Source: Cheiracanthium punctorium
Taxonomy: Eukaryota > Arthropoda > Arachnida > Araneae > Cheiracanthiidae
DNA length: 64,000 nt
Direction of reading: 5' to 3'
Assembly: GCA_038373885.1 (NCBI GenBank)
Contig: JAWZYV010013563.1
Location: 124,001-188,000 of the forward strand
The notes beneath the pieces are model-generated. The model saw only the letters and a program-made list of their open reading frames with translations, was not told the DNA's origin and made no database searches. The first letter of the stretch is position 1. Every line of letters begins with the position of its first letter. The translations under genes were made by a program, and so were the position numbers. Shown here in pieces: positions 11,196 through 22,424 of the stretch.

Positions 11196-12898
11196 TTGAA
11201 ATTTTAAAAACAAATAATTGTTTTAGTAAAATTCTATTTTCTATGGGGGGGGGAGACATTGCCTTGTGTGTACCCCCAATGAAAGTGCTGAAAAACATTA
11301 TCAACATTTTTTTGTTCACTCTAAAAATTCTTATAGTAAGTTAAAAGTGTAATTTTATTTTAAAATACAAAAATTTTTTTCTTTTGGTGTTATTAAATCG
11401 AGATGATAGCAATTTTCTTAAATTTATTACTCGAAAACCCATGGTAATCCCAGAATGAAACTTTCAGATATTGTTAACAATAAATAGAACAACATAATGT
11501 TTTTTTAATTTAAAAATATACTTTTTGAAATTTTAAATTTAAAAAGATGAACTTTAAATTAAAAATTTAAAAATGTTACATATCATAAGAAAGGGCAACC
11601 TGTTTACTTTCTATAGACACTTAAACGGAGTTTCTATCATAATTAGGAGAGAAATTGAAGCCAATTGTATAGTGCAAGAATTTCTTAAAATTTCATTAAT
11701 TTCACAAACTTTAAAATTAATTATTTCAAAAACTAAAAGTGATATAGACTAGAAATTTCACATTAATTTTCTTCTCTATAGATATAACTATCATACCAAA
11801 TTTCATTGAATTCTGAGGCGGTCAGGTTGTGAGCCTCATTGATTTGACATGGAATGACCCTAAGACTAATTTTATTGCTGGAAATATTAAATTCTTTACA
11901 AAATGTCATGATCTATTATGTCATCTATAAATTCAAGATTCCCTATTCCAGTTGATGACATGCATCCCTAAACCATTACTCCTCCACATCCAATTTGAAG
12001 ACAAAAGTAAACTTAACAACTTTGAATCTGATGGTCGAATAATGGTTCAGAAAAGACTCAAGAGAAAAATTTAGGAGTAATTTCGTAAGCGGGATTCACC
12101 TATGTTTGGCGACTTTTTTTTGTTGATACATCACGCAATTTGGCACTTTTTTTTTTCGTTGCCAAATTTTTTCACGTATGAAACACCATTTTACAAAACA
12201 ACAAATGCAAAAAAATAATCACTTACCTTCACATATCCACATTTTTAAAAGTGCACTTTTTCATCAAATTTAAAGAAAAAAAAAATCAGCTGTAGGGTAC
12301 GTGAATTCATTTCCCACTCTAAAATTATTGAACATTTTTATTACTCTAAATAGAAAAAACCTGCTATAAACAACCAATACTACATAATATTTCCCCAAAA
12401 CACCTACTTTATTTTATTTATTTATTTATTTTCTTACCAAAAACTACCTCAAAAGCACCTACTTCATACAAAATAAACCCTCAAACAAAAATACCTAAAC
12501 TATACCTCCCACTCGAAAAATTTCAATATTCTTCCCAATCTGTATCATCAAATTCTACAATATCGCTTTCAGCATTATTACTACAACCACCAGTAACAAT
12601 TCCTTCCGGATTATCAGATTCTATAGTAGGAATGACAAACTTTTCGCATTTTCAAACCTTCTTCCCCAGGTCCTGGATATACTTTCTTGATATCATTTAA
12701 AAACTGAAAAAATTTTTCCCTATTTGATGAAAATTTTTTGAGCAAACCTCATGACAAAATGAAAAATAATCCGGCGCAGTCCTCGTCAGCATACTCTTCT
12801 CTCCCCTCTTCGCACGCTACACAATAATCTCATTTCAAGTAAACAGAATAGGGATTTTCGAAACAATACAAAAAATTACACCTAAAATATCTCTTATA
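11196..12898. other. Unassigned AT-rich sequence
   Basis: No gene or complete element is recognised. The first few hundred bases probably continue the right palindrome arm, but its partner lies outside the window. At about 12105-12185 there are GGCGACTTTTTTTT-like and TTGGCACTTTTTTTTTT-like stretches resembling sequence at 1885-1915 in the left palindrome arm. The rest is low-complexity A/T sequence. Confidence 0.4.
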
Positions 12899-13249
12899 GG
12901 GTCAGGTGGGGTAAAATGACCATAAATTTAGCTATTTTCAACTTTACTAAGCTACACATCTAAAATGATACAACATATTTAAAATTTTTTGACAAATATT
13001 TTACATTGGACTATCTGACAGTAGCTACAAATTTTTGTTTTTTTCTTTTAAAAACATTAAAACTGTTTGATCATTAATTCTGTTTGGCTTGTTATTATGA
13101 TCATTTTACCCTATGGTGTGGGGTAAAATGATTGCAGATGAAAAAAATGAAACGACTCATAGAAAATGATATTATATGAATAAGATCAATTGGAAAACAG
13201 ATAAATATTTTATTAAACAGTTTTACATGGAATTTTAATTTAACTATCA

Positions 13250-13632
13250 GAACTTATACGTATAATGTCCTCTACTATCGAAATTTGAATTATCTGTTCA
13301 GTTTCAACTTCCTCTACATCATCATTTTCTAGCAATGTGCATTTTTTCAAATAAAGATTTTGCAAAGTATTTAATTGTAAATAGTTCCTTTTCTGCAGAC
13401 AAAATCTGTCCAAAAATGTTTAATAAAATTTTTACCACAGCACTTAACAGCTAGCAGATATTTTGTCCGAAAGAGGTGTAATGGTCATGCCATTTTGAGC
13501 TCTTCTTTCAACTCTTTTTAAATAAGAATTGGGATTTTTCTTCACAAAATTTCAATAATAGCATACTTTCTTTACTTCTTGGTCTTCATGCTTTTCTTCA
13601 AAATGTGCAGCAAACACATCCTCTGTTAGCAT
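13250..13632 (-). pseudogene. Decayed reading frame inside the TA-flanked element
   Basis: From an ATG at 13632 the minus strand reads MLTEDVFAAHFEEKHEDQEV and continues in protein-like sequence, with stop codons and at least one frame change. It then ends near 13250 in an acidic tail (segment ENDDVEEVETEQIIQISIVE). The residue mix looks like former coding sequence, and its position between the element's inverted ends suggests a remnant transposase. I do not recognise the family from these fragments. Confidence 0.35.
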
Positions 13633-13877
13633 TTATTTATAAATGTATGATTCCAGTATCATAAATTTTGGGTTATTTTTCTTATTTGGGTAAAAATAAA
13701 AGTAGAATAACGGAATCTATTTATTTATTCACGTTATTACTATTAATACCTTATAAAATATATTACAGATTAAAAAAAAGAAGTCTAAAATGATACATGT
13801 GTTCTTTAAGTGCAAGCCTAGCAGAATGATCGTTTTACCCCACTTTCTTTGAACTACTCCAAAATAAAAATAAAAAT

Positions 13878-15211
13878 GGTAAAATCATACAAGCCGGTGC
13901 GCACCCCATGTAAACATGGCGACAGTCGCTGGAGCTTGGCGGCCTCCAAGCTCCAGCGACTGTCGCCAACCATTTTCCACGATCAGCACATTAAAATTGC
14001 ACATATATTCCACTAAAAATGAGCAACCAGTGGCCTGTTTTTAACTAAAAAAACCTCAGTGGATTCAGCAACCTAGCTGTACAGCTATCTAAACTAGGCA
14101 ACCAGTGGCCCGTTTTTAACTAAAAAAATCTCAGTGGATTCAGCAACCTAGCTGTACAGCTATCTAAACTAGGCAACCAGTGGCCCGTTTTTAACTAAAA
14201 AAATCTCAGTGGATTCAGCAACCTAGCTGTGCAGCTATCTAAACTAGGCAACCAGTGGTCCGTTTTTAATTTAAAAAACCTCAGTGGATTCAGCAACCTA
14301 GTTGTACAGCTATGTAAACTATGCAACCAGTGGACCGTCTTTAACTAAAAAAACCTCAGTGGATTCAGCAACCTAGTTGTACAGCTATGTAAACTACACA
14401 ACCAGCGGACCGTTTTTAACTAAAAAAACAACAGTGAATTAAGCAACCTAGTTGTACAGCTAATGTAAACTGGGCAAACACCGGCCCGTTTTCAACTCAA
14501 AAAAACATCGGTGGATTAAACAACCTAGTTGTACACCTCTTATAAAGTCAGTATGATTAGAATAGCACGTAAATAGCACTTACGAAAACATAAAACACAT
14601 CGAATATCAATTTAAAATTCACATTAAAAACCTTAAACATTACAAAGATTCGTTAAAAAAGAGCACTTACCTTTATTTTATTTTTAAATAACCGCTCAGA
14701 AAATGTCCCCAACACCCACCGGCTTATAACGTAAAACCAGCATGCTTTCTTTTATTTAGCTCTATATTCACACCATATTTCTATGAAACACACACAAAAG
14801 AACGCTCCTTTTCCTTTCAAAACATAAAAAAAAAACACCATATTCCACACATAAATACTGATGACGAAATTCCCCGATACTCTTACTAACCTACGATAAA
14901 CAATACTAACCTAAGATACGCTTACTAACCTATGATAAAACAGAATCAAAACCACAAGGAAAATCAAACATTAACTTAATCCACTCTATCACCAGCCACA
15001 AACTAACAACTATCGTCATTCAATTAGCACTGAATGAAAATCCCATACTTCAAAACACCCAGTGTTTCTCTTTGGTTACTAGTCTAAACAATCACCGGCA
15101 GGGTACTTCACTCCAGCTGAGCATCGCCCATGACAGCGCCAGAGCCAATGCCAAATCAATTTGTAAACAAAATATCAAAATGTAAACAGCACCGTATACG
15201 GAATATAGTCC
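13878..15211. mobile_element. Hairpin MITE copy 3
   Basis: It starts GGTAAAATCATACAAGCCGG and ends CCGTATACGGAATATAGTCC, as in copy 2. The flanking 8-mers are ATAAAAAT (13870-13877) and AAAAAAAT (15212-15219), one mismatch in an A-rich target. The central palindrome (about 13918-13968) and about seven tandem 75-bp units (about 14020-14540) are kept. It is nested in 12899-15531. Confidence 0.85.
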
Positions 15212-15533
15212 AAAAAAATATGAATACAAATTACTTTGATACAGAAATGTATTCCCCGAGAATGATAGTAGGCTTTGTATCATTAAAATTTCAAGAACTT
15301 TAAAACACAAAATGCTACAGTAAATTTTAACCTTATATAGATAGAGTCAAACATGAAACTGTAAGTGTTGCCATTACATATTAAAAGAATTTTACCAAAT
15401 CAAATAAATTAGCTAAAAAATATTGCTTATAATATAAATGAGCTAAGCAAAAATCAGTATGCGAATAAACCAATGCATTTGAAATTTATTGTCTGCTTTT
15501 TGTAGACTGTTCATTTTACCCCACCTAACCCTA

Positions 15534-15669
15534 CTGATTCGAGTTTTCTCAAAAAAAGTATTCCTTAAGTGGTCCAACAATCCGGGGCATTTACTTTTTT
15601 TTCCTATTTTTACATACGAATCTGAACCCAATGTTCCTTCCATTTTCCAACACGCCATTTCCGACCCAC

Positions 15670-15706
<37 letters not shown>

Positions 15707-16966
15707 TTAAAAATTCAACAAACGTCATGTCTCTCTAAATCTAAAAACATAGTATAAATGCTAAAATTCAACAATAAAGGATGCATGTTAAAACTTAAAA
15801 CTGCAAATACAATTAAAACTTTAAAACCATACACTACACCTTTAAGCAACAGACGGCGTTTCCAAATAAGAAAAATACACCTTATAATCCCTGGAACAAC
15901 TACTCACGTACCCTACAGCAAAAAAAAAAAAAGAGACTATTATGCATGTTAATGCAGAAAGACTAGTTTATAAAGCTAGTCTTTCTGCATTAACATGCAT
16001 AATAGCCTAGCCTAATATTACTCTTCTATTACGCGCTCTTCCAATTTTAGTTCAAAACTTTCTGGCAACACTAGGTTCACCTGCATTTGATACCATTTAA
16101 CAAAAGCAAATTTGCATTTTATGGATAACTGACAGCAATCGTAACAGTTTAAACAACTGCAGCGTTGGGAAGCTTTGCTTCACCTATAAACATTTTAATA
16201 CTATCCCAAATCTCAGGAGCTCATTCAAAACATTTTGAATACACAGACACTGCGATGTGCATGGGGGATTGGATTGGTAAGCAGACAAAGATTGCGAAGG
16301 GAAATGTAGACTGATTGCTTTGCACGCGCGATCTTTTCTAAAAAGATAAGTTACTTTTAGGTCTAAACTATTAAAGTTGAAATTCACCATGAAATCAGAT
16401 TTTTCTTTCATTTCCCGAGACCTTTCTTCATTTTACTTGATTTCCCTGTCCTGTGTTTCCCCCCCCCCCCCCCGGCGGGCTCTATTTTTTTTTTTTTTTT
16501 TTTTTTTTTGTCAACACTAAAAGAAGATATCCACAAAATAGCTTTGAATAACACGGCGATAACATTCAGCATGAAATTTCGAAAGTATAAGGTAAACGAA
16601 ACTAACATATTAGTTAATTTAAGCATAGTTCAAAAAAAGAAAATTTAAATAAACTGCAAAAAGAAGTACACCTATAGTAAACATACGAGTTCTTAAGCCT
16701 AAATTTACTATTTGGTAAATTGTACTTACTTTCTCACAACATGAGTATCCTCAAGATCAATCCGCTTCTTTTTTCCAGACATGATAATTTTATAAACAAA
16801 ATTTTAGCACTATTAATATATATGAGCTACTGCATCAAAACAATTTACCCAGCAAACAATGCGGGAGAAGTAAAACAACTCAGGAAGATTAACGGAATGA
16901 ATCGTTCAAAAAAATGCAATGAATGATTCAACTGATGGATGCAGCTTGTTTAAGGGCCGCATTCAT
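15534..16966. other. Intergenic stretch with homopolymers and a hairpin
   Basis: No gene is recognised. Notable items are a long A-run (about 15674-15702), the 30-bp stem hairpin at 15937-16005, and a C-run next to a T-run (about 16459-16509). The short open frames here pass through these runs and show no domain. Confidence 0.4.
15937..16005. repeat. Perfect 30-bp inverted repeat with a 9-nt loop
   Basis: The 30 bases at 15937-15966 are the exact reverse complement of 15976-16005, with TTTATAAAG between. The stem contains ATGCAT and GCAGAAAGACTAG. It is preceded by an A-run (about 15920-15932). It could be a small fold-back element or a palindrome made by slippage. No TSD is evident. Confidence 0.75.
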
Positions 16967-17303
16967 GGGTGCGTTCAGACTGCCACTTTCATCATCATCA
17001 TCATCGAATTGTTCTTGAAAGAAGTGCCTGTTCCATGACGGTTTAACTCCAGTTGTTTGAGTAGTTATACATCGATGGGACATGTAAGAGAAAATGCAGT
17101 ATCAGAACATACATAATAGAAAAGGTAAATAGTAATATATATTAGAGCAAAACAGTATGAGAATAATGCAAAATGAAAATAAATTATATACAATATATAC
17201 AAGGGACTCTAGAAGACAATGTCAAGGGTGGGACAAGATCAGGACTCACATATAGGGAAGTCGTAATTTGGAAGAAAAGGTACTGAGAATTTGTGCAATA
17301 ATC

Positions 17304-17609
17304 CTACTCATTAAGCAGGAGGACAGCTTTAGGCCGTGTCCGGTTGTCTGAATCGCGGAAGTCATAATCAGGGATTTCTGCAATTAGTTCATTTGGTAAG
17401 TTATAGACTTTGTCATAAAAGTGTTGGGCTTGTTTTTTAATAATTTCGTACATGAAGGGAATCATGAGATCTCTACGTATAACCGTGTTTCTCATGTATC
17501 TATGAGCATGTCTAATTTTTCGCAGTATTTTGTTGTGTTGAGTTGTGATTAAGTTTAGATTTGTTTTCGCAGCAAAACTCCAAATGGGGCTAGCGTATGT
17601 ACCTGCAGG
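17304..17609 (-). pseudogene. LINE ORF2, C-terminal part
   Basis: This encodes the last ~100 residues of the LINE polyprotein, downstream of reverse transcriptase. Recognisable pieces include SPIWSFAAKTNLN and RNTVIRRDLMIP, which match the conserved C-terminal region after the RT domain in Jockey-clade ORF2 proteins. The reading frame continues across the Ty3 insertion from 22425 and is not shifted by it. Upstream codons on this side (17614 and beyond) belong to the Ty3 LTR. It ends at a stop at 17304, followed by about 300 bp of 3' UTR (16991-17303) with no other feature. Confidence 0.85.
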
Positions 17610-17614
17610 GAGGA

Positions 17615-17862
17615 TGTTGGGTTTTCTTCCATAAACTGTATGGCGCTGGTATCGCATGTCATGTTTTCACTCTACTTTACCTTCTATTACCTATGATGTT
17701 GTCGATTCGCGATCAAGATGCTGGATTCTAGAACGCACGCATGTAAGATTCAACTGTAAATAGTAAATGCAATAAATATAGGTTAAATGTTAATCCATGT
17801 TGAATATTTCTAATTATACATGGTTACCTTTTATTATATCCCAGATATACAAGATCACAATA
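17615..17862 (+). repeat. 5' LTR of the Ty3/Mag element
   Basis: It starts TGTTGGGTTTTC and ends ATCACAATA. It is identical in length (248 bp) to the 3' LTR and nearly identical in sequence; visible differences include GGTATCG versus AGTATCG near the start. AATAAATATAG near the middle may provide the polyadenylation signal. Confidence 0.92.
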
Positions 17863-17866
17863 GTTT

Positions 17867-17876
17867 TGGCGACGAG
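17867..17876 (+). promoter_or_regulatory. Primer-binding site of the Ty3/Mag element
   Basis: TGGCGACGAG follows the 5' LTR after a 4-nt spacer. This is where a tRNA 3' end would prime minus-strand synthesis. The TTTGGCGAC-type site resembles that of several Mag-like elements. The tRNA species cannot be assigned from the window. Confidence 0.6.
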
Positions 17877-18029
17877 TTAGAAAAATATTACTTTCGATTC
17901 CTTCAAATATTGTCTTCTGCGTAAACAAGAAGCATTTCTGTTCTCAGTCTTCTAAAAATTCTTCTGCGAGTGGGAATAACTTTTGAACCAGGTACTGTGA
18001 CTTTCAATTTTTACTTTTCTTTCTTCAAA

Positions 18030-18206
18030 ATGAATTCAGAACAATTTAAAGAATTTATGACGGCGTTCGCAGAACAACAGCAAACTATGTTAACACAAAT
18101 GGAAAAATATTTTTCAAAACCGAATTCTTCTGAATCATCGGACAATTTAATTAATGTTTCCCCGTTTGAAAGTTTTGAACCTAAACGCGAAAGGTGTTAC
18201 AAATAA
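18030..18206 (+). pseudogene. Gag N-terminus of the Ty3/Mag element, frameshifted
   Basis: From the ATG at 18030 the frame reads MNSEQFKEFMTAFAEQQQ, a glutamine-rich start typical of Mag-type gag, and reaches a stop at 18206. Homology continues in another frame from about 18190, so sequence is missing or shifted around 18180-18205. About 59 residues remain in this frame. No earlier in-frame ATG fits as well, because the open frame back to 17970 runs through the leader. Confidence 0.75.
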
Positions 18207-19599
18207 AGAGAAAATCGCTCAACTCCTGTGCGTGTCTATAGGCCCTACGCATTACAACAATCTCGCTGCTTTTCTTGGTCCAGAGAAACCTGTTAAGTCC
18301 TTATCGTATGAAGACCTGGTGAAATCTCTGAAACAGATGCTTATTCCCAAAAAGAATGTTGTAGTTTCACAGCATTATTTCCTTAACGTTTATCAAGCAG
18401 AACACCAAACTATTTCTGAATTTGTTGCCGCTTTACAAAGAGACTTGGTGGAATGTGAGTTTTCGGTTAAATGCGATTGCGACAATTCGGTTTCTATTGC
18501 TGATGTCTTTCTTCGAGCCCAGTTTATTAGGGGACTAAGAGATGACTGGCTGCGAGAACAAATTTTGCAGTCAGATGTGACCTCTTTCGACGATATCCTT
18601 TCAAAGGCAACTGCCCTTGAGGCGTCTAAAATCGAAAGCAAAGAATTGACTCAGAAAACTCCGTCACGTCAATCGTTTTCTGATACTTTCGAAACCCATA
18701 AACTGTCCAGTACGTCACACCAAAGGAAGCGTTCCAGTTCACGATCTAGTTCAAAACGTCAGCAAATCGATTATAAAGCTCTAGGGATAGAAAATTTATG
18801 CATTCGTTGCGGGAAAAATAATCACAAGGTCAAGGACTGTCGAACTCATAGGTCAAAGCTGAGGTGTGACTCGTGCAAAAAAAGCGGTCACGTGAGTAAG
18901 GTGTGCATTTCAACTCTGTTGAAAACATCGAACAAGCCCATAAATTCCAATTCAAAATCTTCTGTTCATACTGTCGCATCCTATGTTCAAGATCACGATT
19001 TCAATTTCAGCGTAAATGCCATACGTCCTATTGCTTGTACAAATGAATTTCACGTTATAGACTTATTCGACATATCCCAGGACTCTGATAAATATATAGT
19101 CTCTGTCCAACTCAATGGAAAATTACAGCCTTTTGAAGTAGATTCTGGTGCCAAATTTTCACTACTTTCTATAACTGATTTCAAGAAATTAAACTTAAAT
19201 ATGCCTTTAGAAAATTCTAGAATCGCTTTTCAAACATATTCAGGAAATATTATCCACCCACTAGGAAAAGTTACTGTTAATGTTACATTTCGAGACAAGA
19301 ATATCACAGGTGAATTGCACATAGTCCCAGAGGGATGCGCTGCTATTCTTGGTCGTCAATGGATTAGAGCCTTAAAAATTGATCTTCAACAGCTTGACGC
19401 CGATATTTCAAATATTTCAATAGAAAGATCTGCAGTGTCTCAAATTGATCCTGTAAATTTACTTTTGGATAAATTTGCACATATATTTGAAGAACGAGTT
19501 GGTTGTGTACCCAAATTCAAAGTTACGCTTCAACTTCGAGAAGGAGCAAAACCTGTTTTTACGAAAGAACGCGATGTCCCTTACGCGACAAAGAGTTAG
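18190..19599 (+). pseudogene. Gag-protease of the Ty3/Mag element
   Basis: The capsid-like region is followed by two zinc knuckles (CIRCGKNNHKVKDC, then CDSCKKSGHVSKVC). A retropepsin segment follows with the active-site motif VDSGAKFSLLS and a downstream ILGRQW flap/helix motif. The frame enters the start of the RT region and ends at a stop just after 19590. The stop is caused by a 26-bp tandem duplication (units starting at 19586 and 19612), which also shifts the frame. Gag and pol share one frame here, as in Mag-like elements. Confidence 0.88.
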
Positions 19600-20386
19600 A
19601 TGCACTCGAGTCGACAAAGAGTTAGATGCACTTGAAGCCGATGGTGTCATCAGCCTAGTTCCTGCTAGTGATTGGGGTTCTCCATTGGTTGTAATTCCTA
19701 AACCAAATGGTGGTGTTCGCCTATGCGTCGATTATAAATGTGGAGTCAACGAACGCCTTATTCAAGCAAATCATCCAGTGAGAAGAATAGATGAAGTCCT
19801 CCATAGTTTACGAAATTCAAGATTTTTTTCCAAACTCGACTTGTATAAAGCTTATCTGCATCTCTGTGTTGATGAAGAAAGTAGCCATATCCAGACAATA
19901 TCAACTCATCGTGGGACTTACAGAATGCATCGACTGAGTTTTGGTATCAAGACAGCCCCATCCGAATTCAATAGGATCCTCACACAAATTCTACAGGGTT
20001 TATCGAAAACGGAAGCTTACTTTGACGACATAATTATTCACGGTGAAACTTTCGAAGAATGTTCTAAAAACTTAGAATCTTGTTTGCAAAGACTGTCCGA
20101 ATTCAACCTACATCTTAACAAACAGAAGTGTTCTTTTTTCAAAGAAAAAATTGAATACCTCGGGCATGTTATAGAATATAACAAGATTAGCAAGTCTCCT
20201 GAAAAGGTTCGAGCTGTGCAAGAAATGCCACGTCCAACTAATGCCGAAGAAATTAAACGATTTTTAGGACTTGTGACTTACTACTCCCGTTTCATACCAG
20301 ATTTTTCATCAATTTCTTATCCACTTCGACGGTTGCAAAAGATGAAACTTGGAAATGGACTGCCCGTTGTGAATCGTCATTTCTGA
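19600..20386 (+). pseudogene. Reverse transcriptase of the Ty3/Mag element
   Basis: The RT domain shows GSPLVVIPKPNGGVRLCVDY, the FSKLDLYKAY motif, RLSFGIKTAPSEF, and the catalytic YFDD in place of the more common YVDD/YLDD. The RT connection and start of RNase H follow, up to FLGLVTYYSRFIPDFS. The frame is lost near 20340 and stops at 20386. The downstream domain continues in a different frame from about 20350. Confidence 0.9.
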
Positions 20387-21810
20387 AATTGAAAAGTGAA
20401 CTCAGCAGTGATCGGGTGCTTATACCTTTCGACCCGAGTTTACCTCTGTTCCTGACGACGGATGCCAGTCCTACGGGAGTTGCAGCTGTGCTAAGTCATC
20501 CTGTTAATAGTGTAGAAAGACCTATTGCATATGCCTCTCGTGCACTCACAATTTCGGAGCAAAATTACAGCCAGTTGGATCGAGAAGCATTGGCCATCAT
20601 TTTTGGTGTCACCCACTTCTACAACTACGTTTTCGGAAAACATTTCACCCTAGTAACTGACAATGAACCATTAACAAGGATTTTTCACCCGAACAAGGCA
20701 CTTCCACGCATGACATCAGCCAGATTGCTGCGCTACGCTTCATATTTATCCAGTTTCGATTACGCAGTGAAATTCAAGAAAGGTGCAGAGAATCAAAATG
20801 TTGACTGCTTGTCTAGAGCATCCATCAAAATTCCAGGTTCTACAGTAGATGAATATATAGGAGAAGAAGCAAATCAGGTACGCGCCGAAAATGTTTTTCA
20901 AATTTCAAACGAATACATTACTTCAATGAAAATTCAATCCGAAACCAGCAAAGATACAGAGCTAAATGTAGTTATCCAGAGCCTACGAAACAAATCTGAA
21001 GATTCAGAGTTCACGTTGCTAGATGGTATTCTTTTCCGAAAGGACAGAGTTGTGATTCCTAAAACCTTACGTTCGAGAATACTAGAAGAACTTCACGAAA
21101 CCCATTTGGGAATCACCAAAATGAAACAGCTCGCACGCAAATACGTATATTGGCCAGGCATTGATCGGGATATAGAAGCATTAGTCAAGGGTTGTGAAAG
21201 TTGCGCGTTGACGAAATCGAATCCACCTAAAGTAACTGTCCACCCATGGGATCTCCCAACCAATAACTGGGACCGAATCCATATAGATTACGCTGGTCCA
21301 TTCGAAGATTGCTACTTTTTGGTGTGTGTTGATGCCAAATCTAAATGGGCAGAAGTCGAAGTCCTTAAAGATGCTCCTACTAGCTCCAGTACTATTTCGC
21401 TACTCGATAAAATTTTTTGCTTTCATGGATATCCACAGGTAATGGTATCCGATAATGCTTCAATTTTCCAAAGTGAGGAGTTTCAGGGATATTGTTTCAA
21501 TAGAGGAATATTTCAGAAATTCATCGCTCCAGGACACCCTGCAACGAATGGCCTTGCAGAAAGAAATGTTCAAACCCTGAAACAAAAGTTAAAGGCTTCT
21601 TTCTTAGATAAGACTGCAATTCGAACGAAGATTCAAAACATACTATTCCGGTACAGAGCAACACCCCTTGCATGCGGACAGTCACCAGCTGAATTATATT
21701 TAAAAAGACAGTTTCGAATCCGCTTGAATTCAATATTCCCGTATCACCCAACTGCATCAAAAGTTTCCAGTAATCCGGAAAGATCTTTTAAAGTGGGGGA
21801 GAGAGTCTAA
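20350..21810 (+). pseudogene. RNase H and integrase of the Ty3/Mag element
   Basis: RNase H is recognised by LFLTTDASPTGVAAVLS, by the DREALAIIFGV segment, and by VTDNEPL. Integrase follows with an HHCC zinc domain (HETHLGITKMKQLARKY ... CESCA). Its catalytic core has IDYAGPF, SDNASIF and NGLAERN, supplying the D, D and E residues. The frame stops at 21808-21810, short of the C-terminal integrase domain, which continues in the same frame downstream. The nonsense codon looks like a single substitution. Confidence 0.92.
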
Positions 21811-22140
21811 GTTCGAGTATTCGTTAATAATAAAAATACCTGGAAGTTTGGAGAAGTGAAGAAGACACTTGGTTCACGTCATTACCTCATTGTCTTAGAC
21901 TCCGGTCGTCTTCTAAAGAGACATGTAAATCAACTTAGAGCAACACTGGTTCCTAAGAAGTCCGTCTCATTTGGTCCTGTTCAGTCGTTCGACGTCCCCA
22001 GACCAATCCAGAGCTCTCCATGTTCCCAATCCAGTTCAGAGCCTCAACTTCCCATGTCCCCCAGACGTGATGCCCCAACTAGGCCACAAAGGAAAAGACA
22101 GTTACCTGCTCGTTTCAAGGACTTTGTCGTGTACAGATAA
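21811..22140 (+). pseudogene. Integrase C-terminal tail of the Ty3/Mag element
   Basis: This is the same reading frame as the integrase, separated from it by the stop at 21808. It contains a basic region (segment SGRLLKRHVNQLRATLV) and a Ser/Pro-rich tail ending in RRDAPTRPQRKRQLPARFKD, typical of the end of Mag-like pol proteins. It terminates at 22140, 31 nt before the 3' LTR. Confidence 0.8.
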
Positions 22141-22158
22141 TTGTTAATTTTCAAAAAT

Positions 22159-22171
22159 AAGTGGGGGAGAC
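22159..22171 (+). promoter_or_regulatory. Polypurine tract of the Ty3/Mag element
   Basis: AAGTGGGGGAGAC abuts the 3' LTR start at 22172, the expected position for plus-strand priming. Confidence 0.75.
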
Positions 22172-22419
22172 TGTTGGGTTTTCTTCCATAAACTGTATGG
22201 CGCTAGTATCGCATGTCATGTTTTCACTCTACTTTACCTTCTATTACCTATGATGTTGTCGATTCGCGATCAAGATGCTGGATTCTAGAACGCGCGCATG
22301 TAAGATTCAACTGTAAATAGTAAATGCAATAAATATAGGTTAAATGTTAATCCATGTTGAATATTTTTAATTATACATGGTTACCTTTTATTATATCCCA
22401 GATATACAAGATCACAATA
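22172..22419 (+). repeat. 3' LTR of the Ty3/Mag element
   Basis: A 248-bp copy of the 5' LTR, followed by the GAGGA target duplication at 22420-22424, after which the LINE ORF2 sequence resumes. Confidence 0.92.
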
Positions 22420-22424
22420 GAGGA

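Larger units (their letters stand above)
12899..15531. mobile_element. TA-flanked DNA transposon with GGGTNAGGTGGGGTAAAATGA ends
   Basis: The left end GGGTCAGGTGGGGTAAAATG is mirrored at the right end (15510-15531), and TA flanks both sides (12897-12898 and 15532-15533). A further internal copy of the GTGGGGTAAAATGA motif lies at about 13118-13135. A TA duplication suggests the Tc1/mariner/pogo group. Hairpin MITE copy 3 is inserted inside, leaving about 1.3 kb of element sequence. A decayed reading frame is on the minus strand (13250-13632). Confidence 0.7.
17615..22419 (+). mobile_element. Ty3 (Mag-like) LTR retrotransposon
   Basis: Two 248-bp LTRs (17615-17862 and 22172-22419) bound the element, and GAGGA is duplicated at 17610-17614 and 22420-22424. 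A primer-binding site and a polypurine tract sit next to the LTRs. Gag, protease, reverse transcriptase, RNase H and integrase follow in the Ty3 order, and no env is seen. The LTRs differ at only a few positions, so the insertion is fairly recent. It is nonetheless broken: a frameshift in gag, a 26-bp duplication ahead of RT, a frameshift at about 20340, and a stop at 21808. Confidence 0.93.

Noticed and set aside
12290..15922. GCTGTAGGGTACGTGA near 12290 and its inverse near 15905 as a possible TIR pair
   Set aside because: Only 16 bp match, the flanks on both sides are unrelated, and no target duplication is visible. I could not support an element.
17615..22419. A possible env gene in either Ty3 element
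   Set aside because: Only 31 nt (first element) and about 370 nt (second element) separate the pol stop from the LTR, and no envelope-like frame is present.
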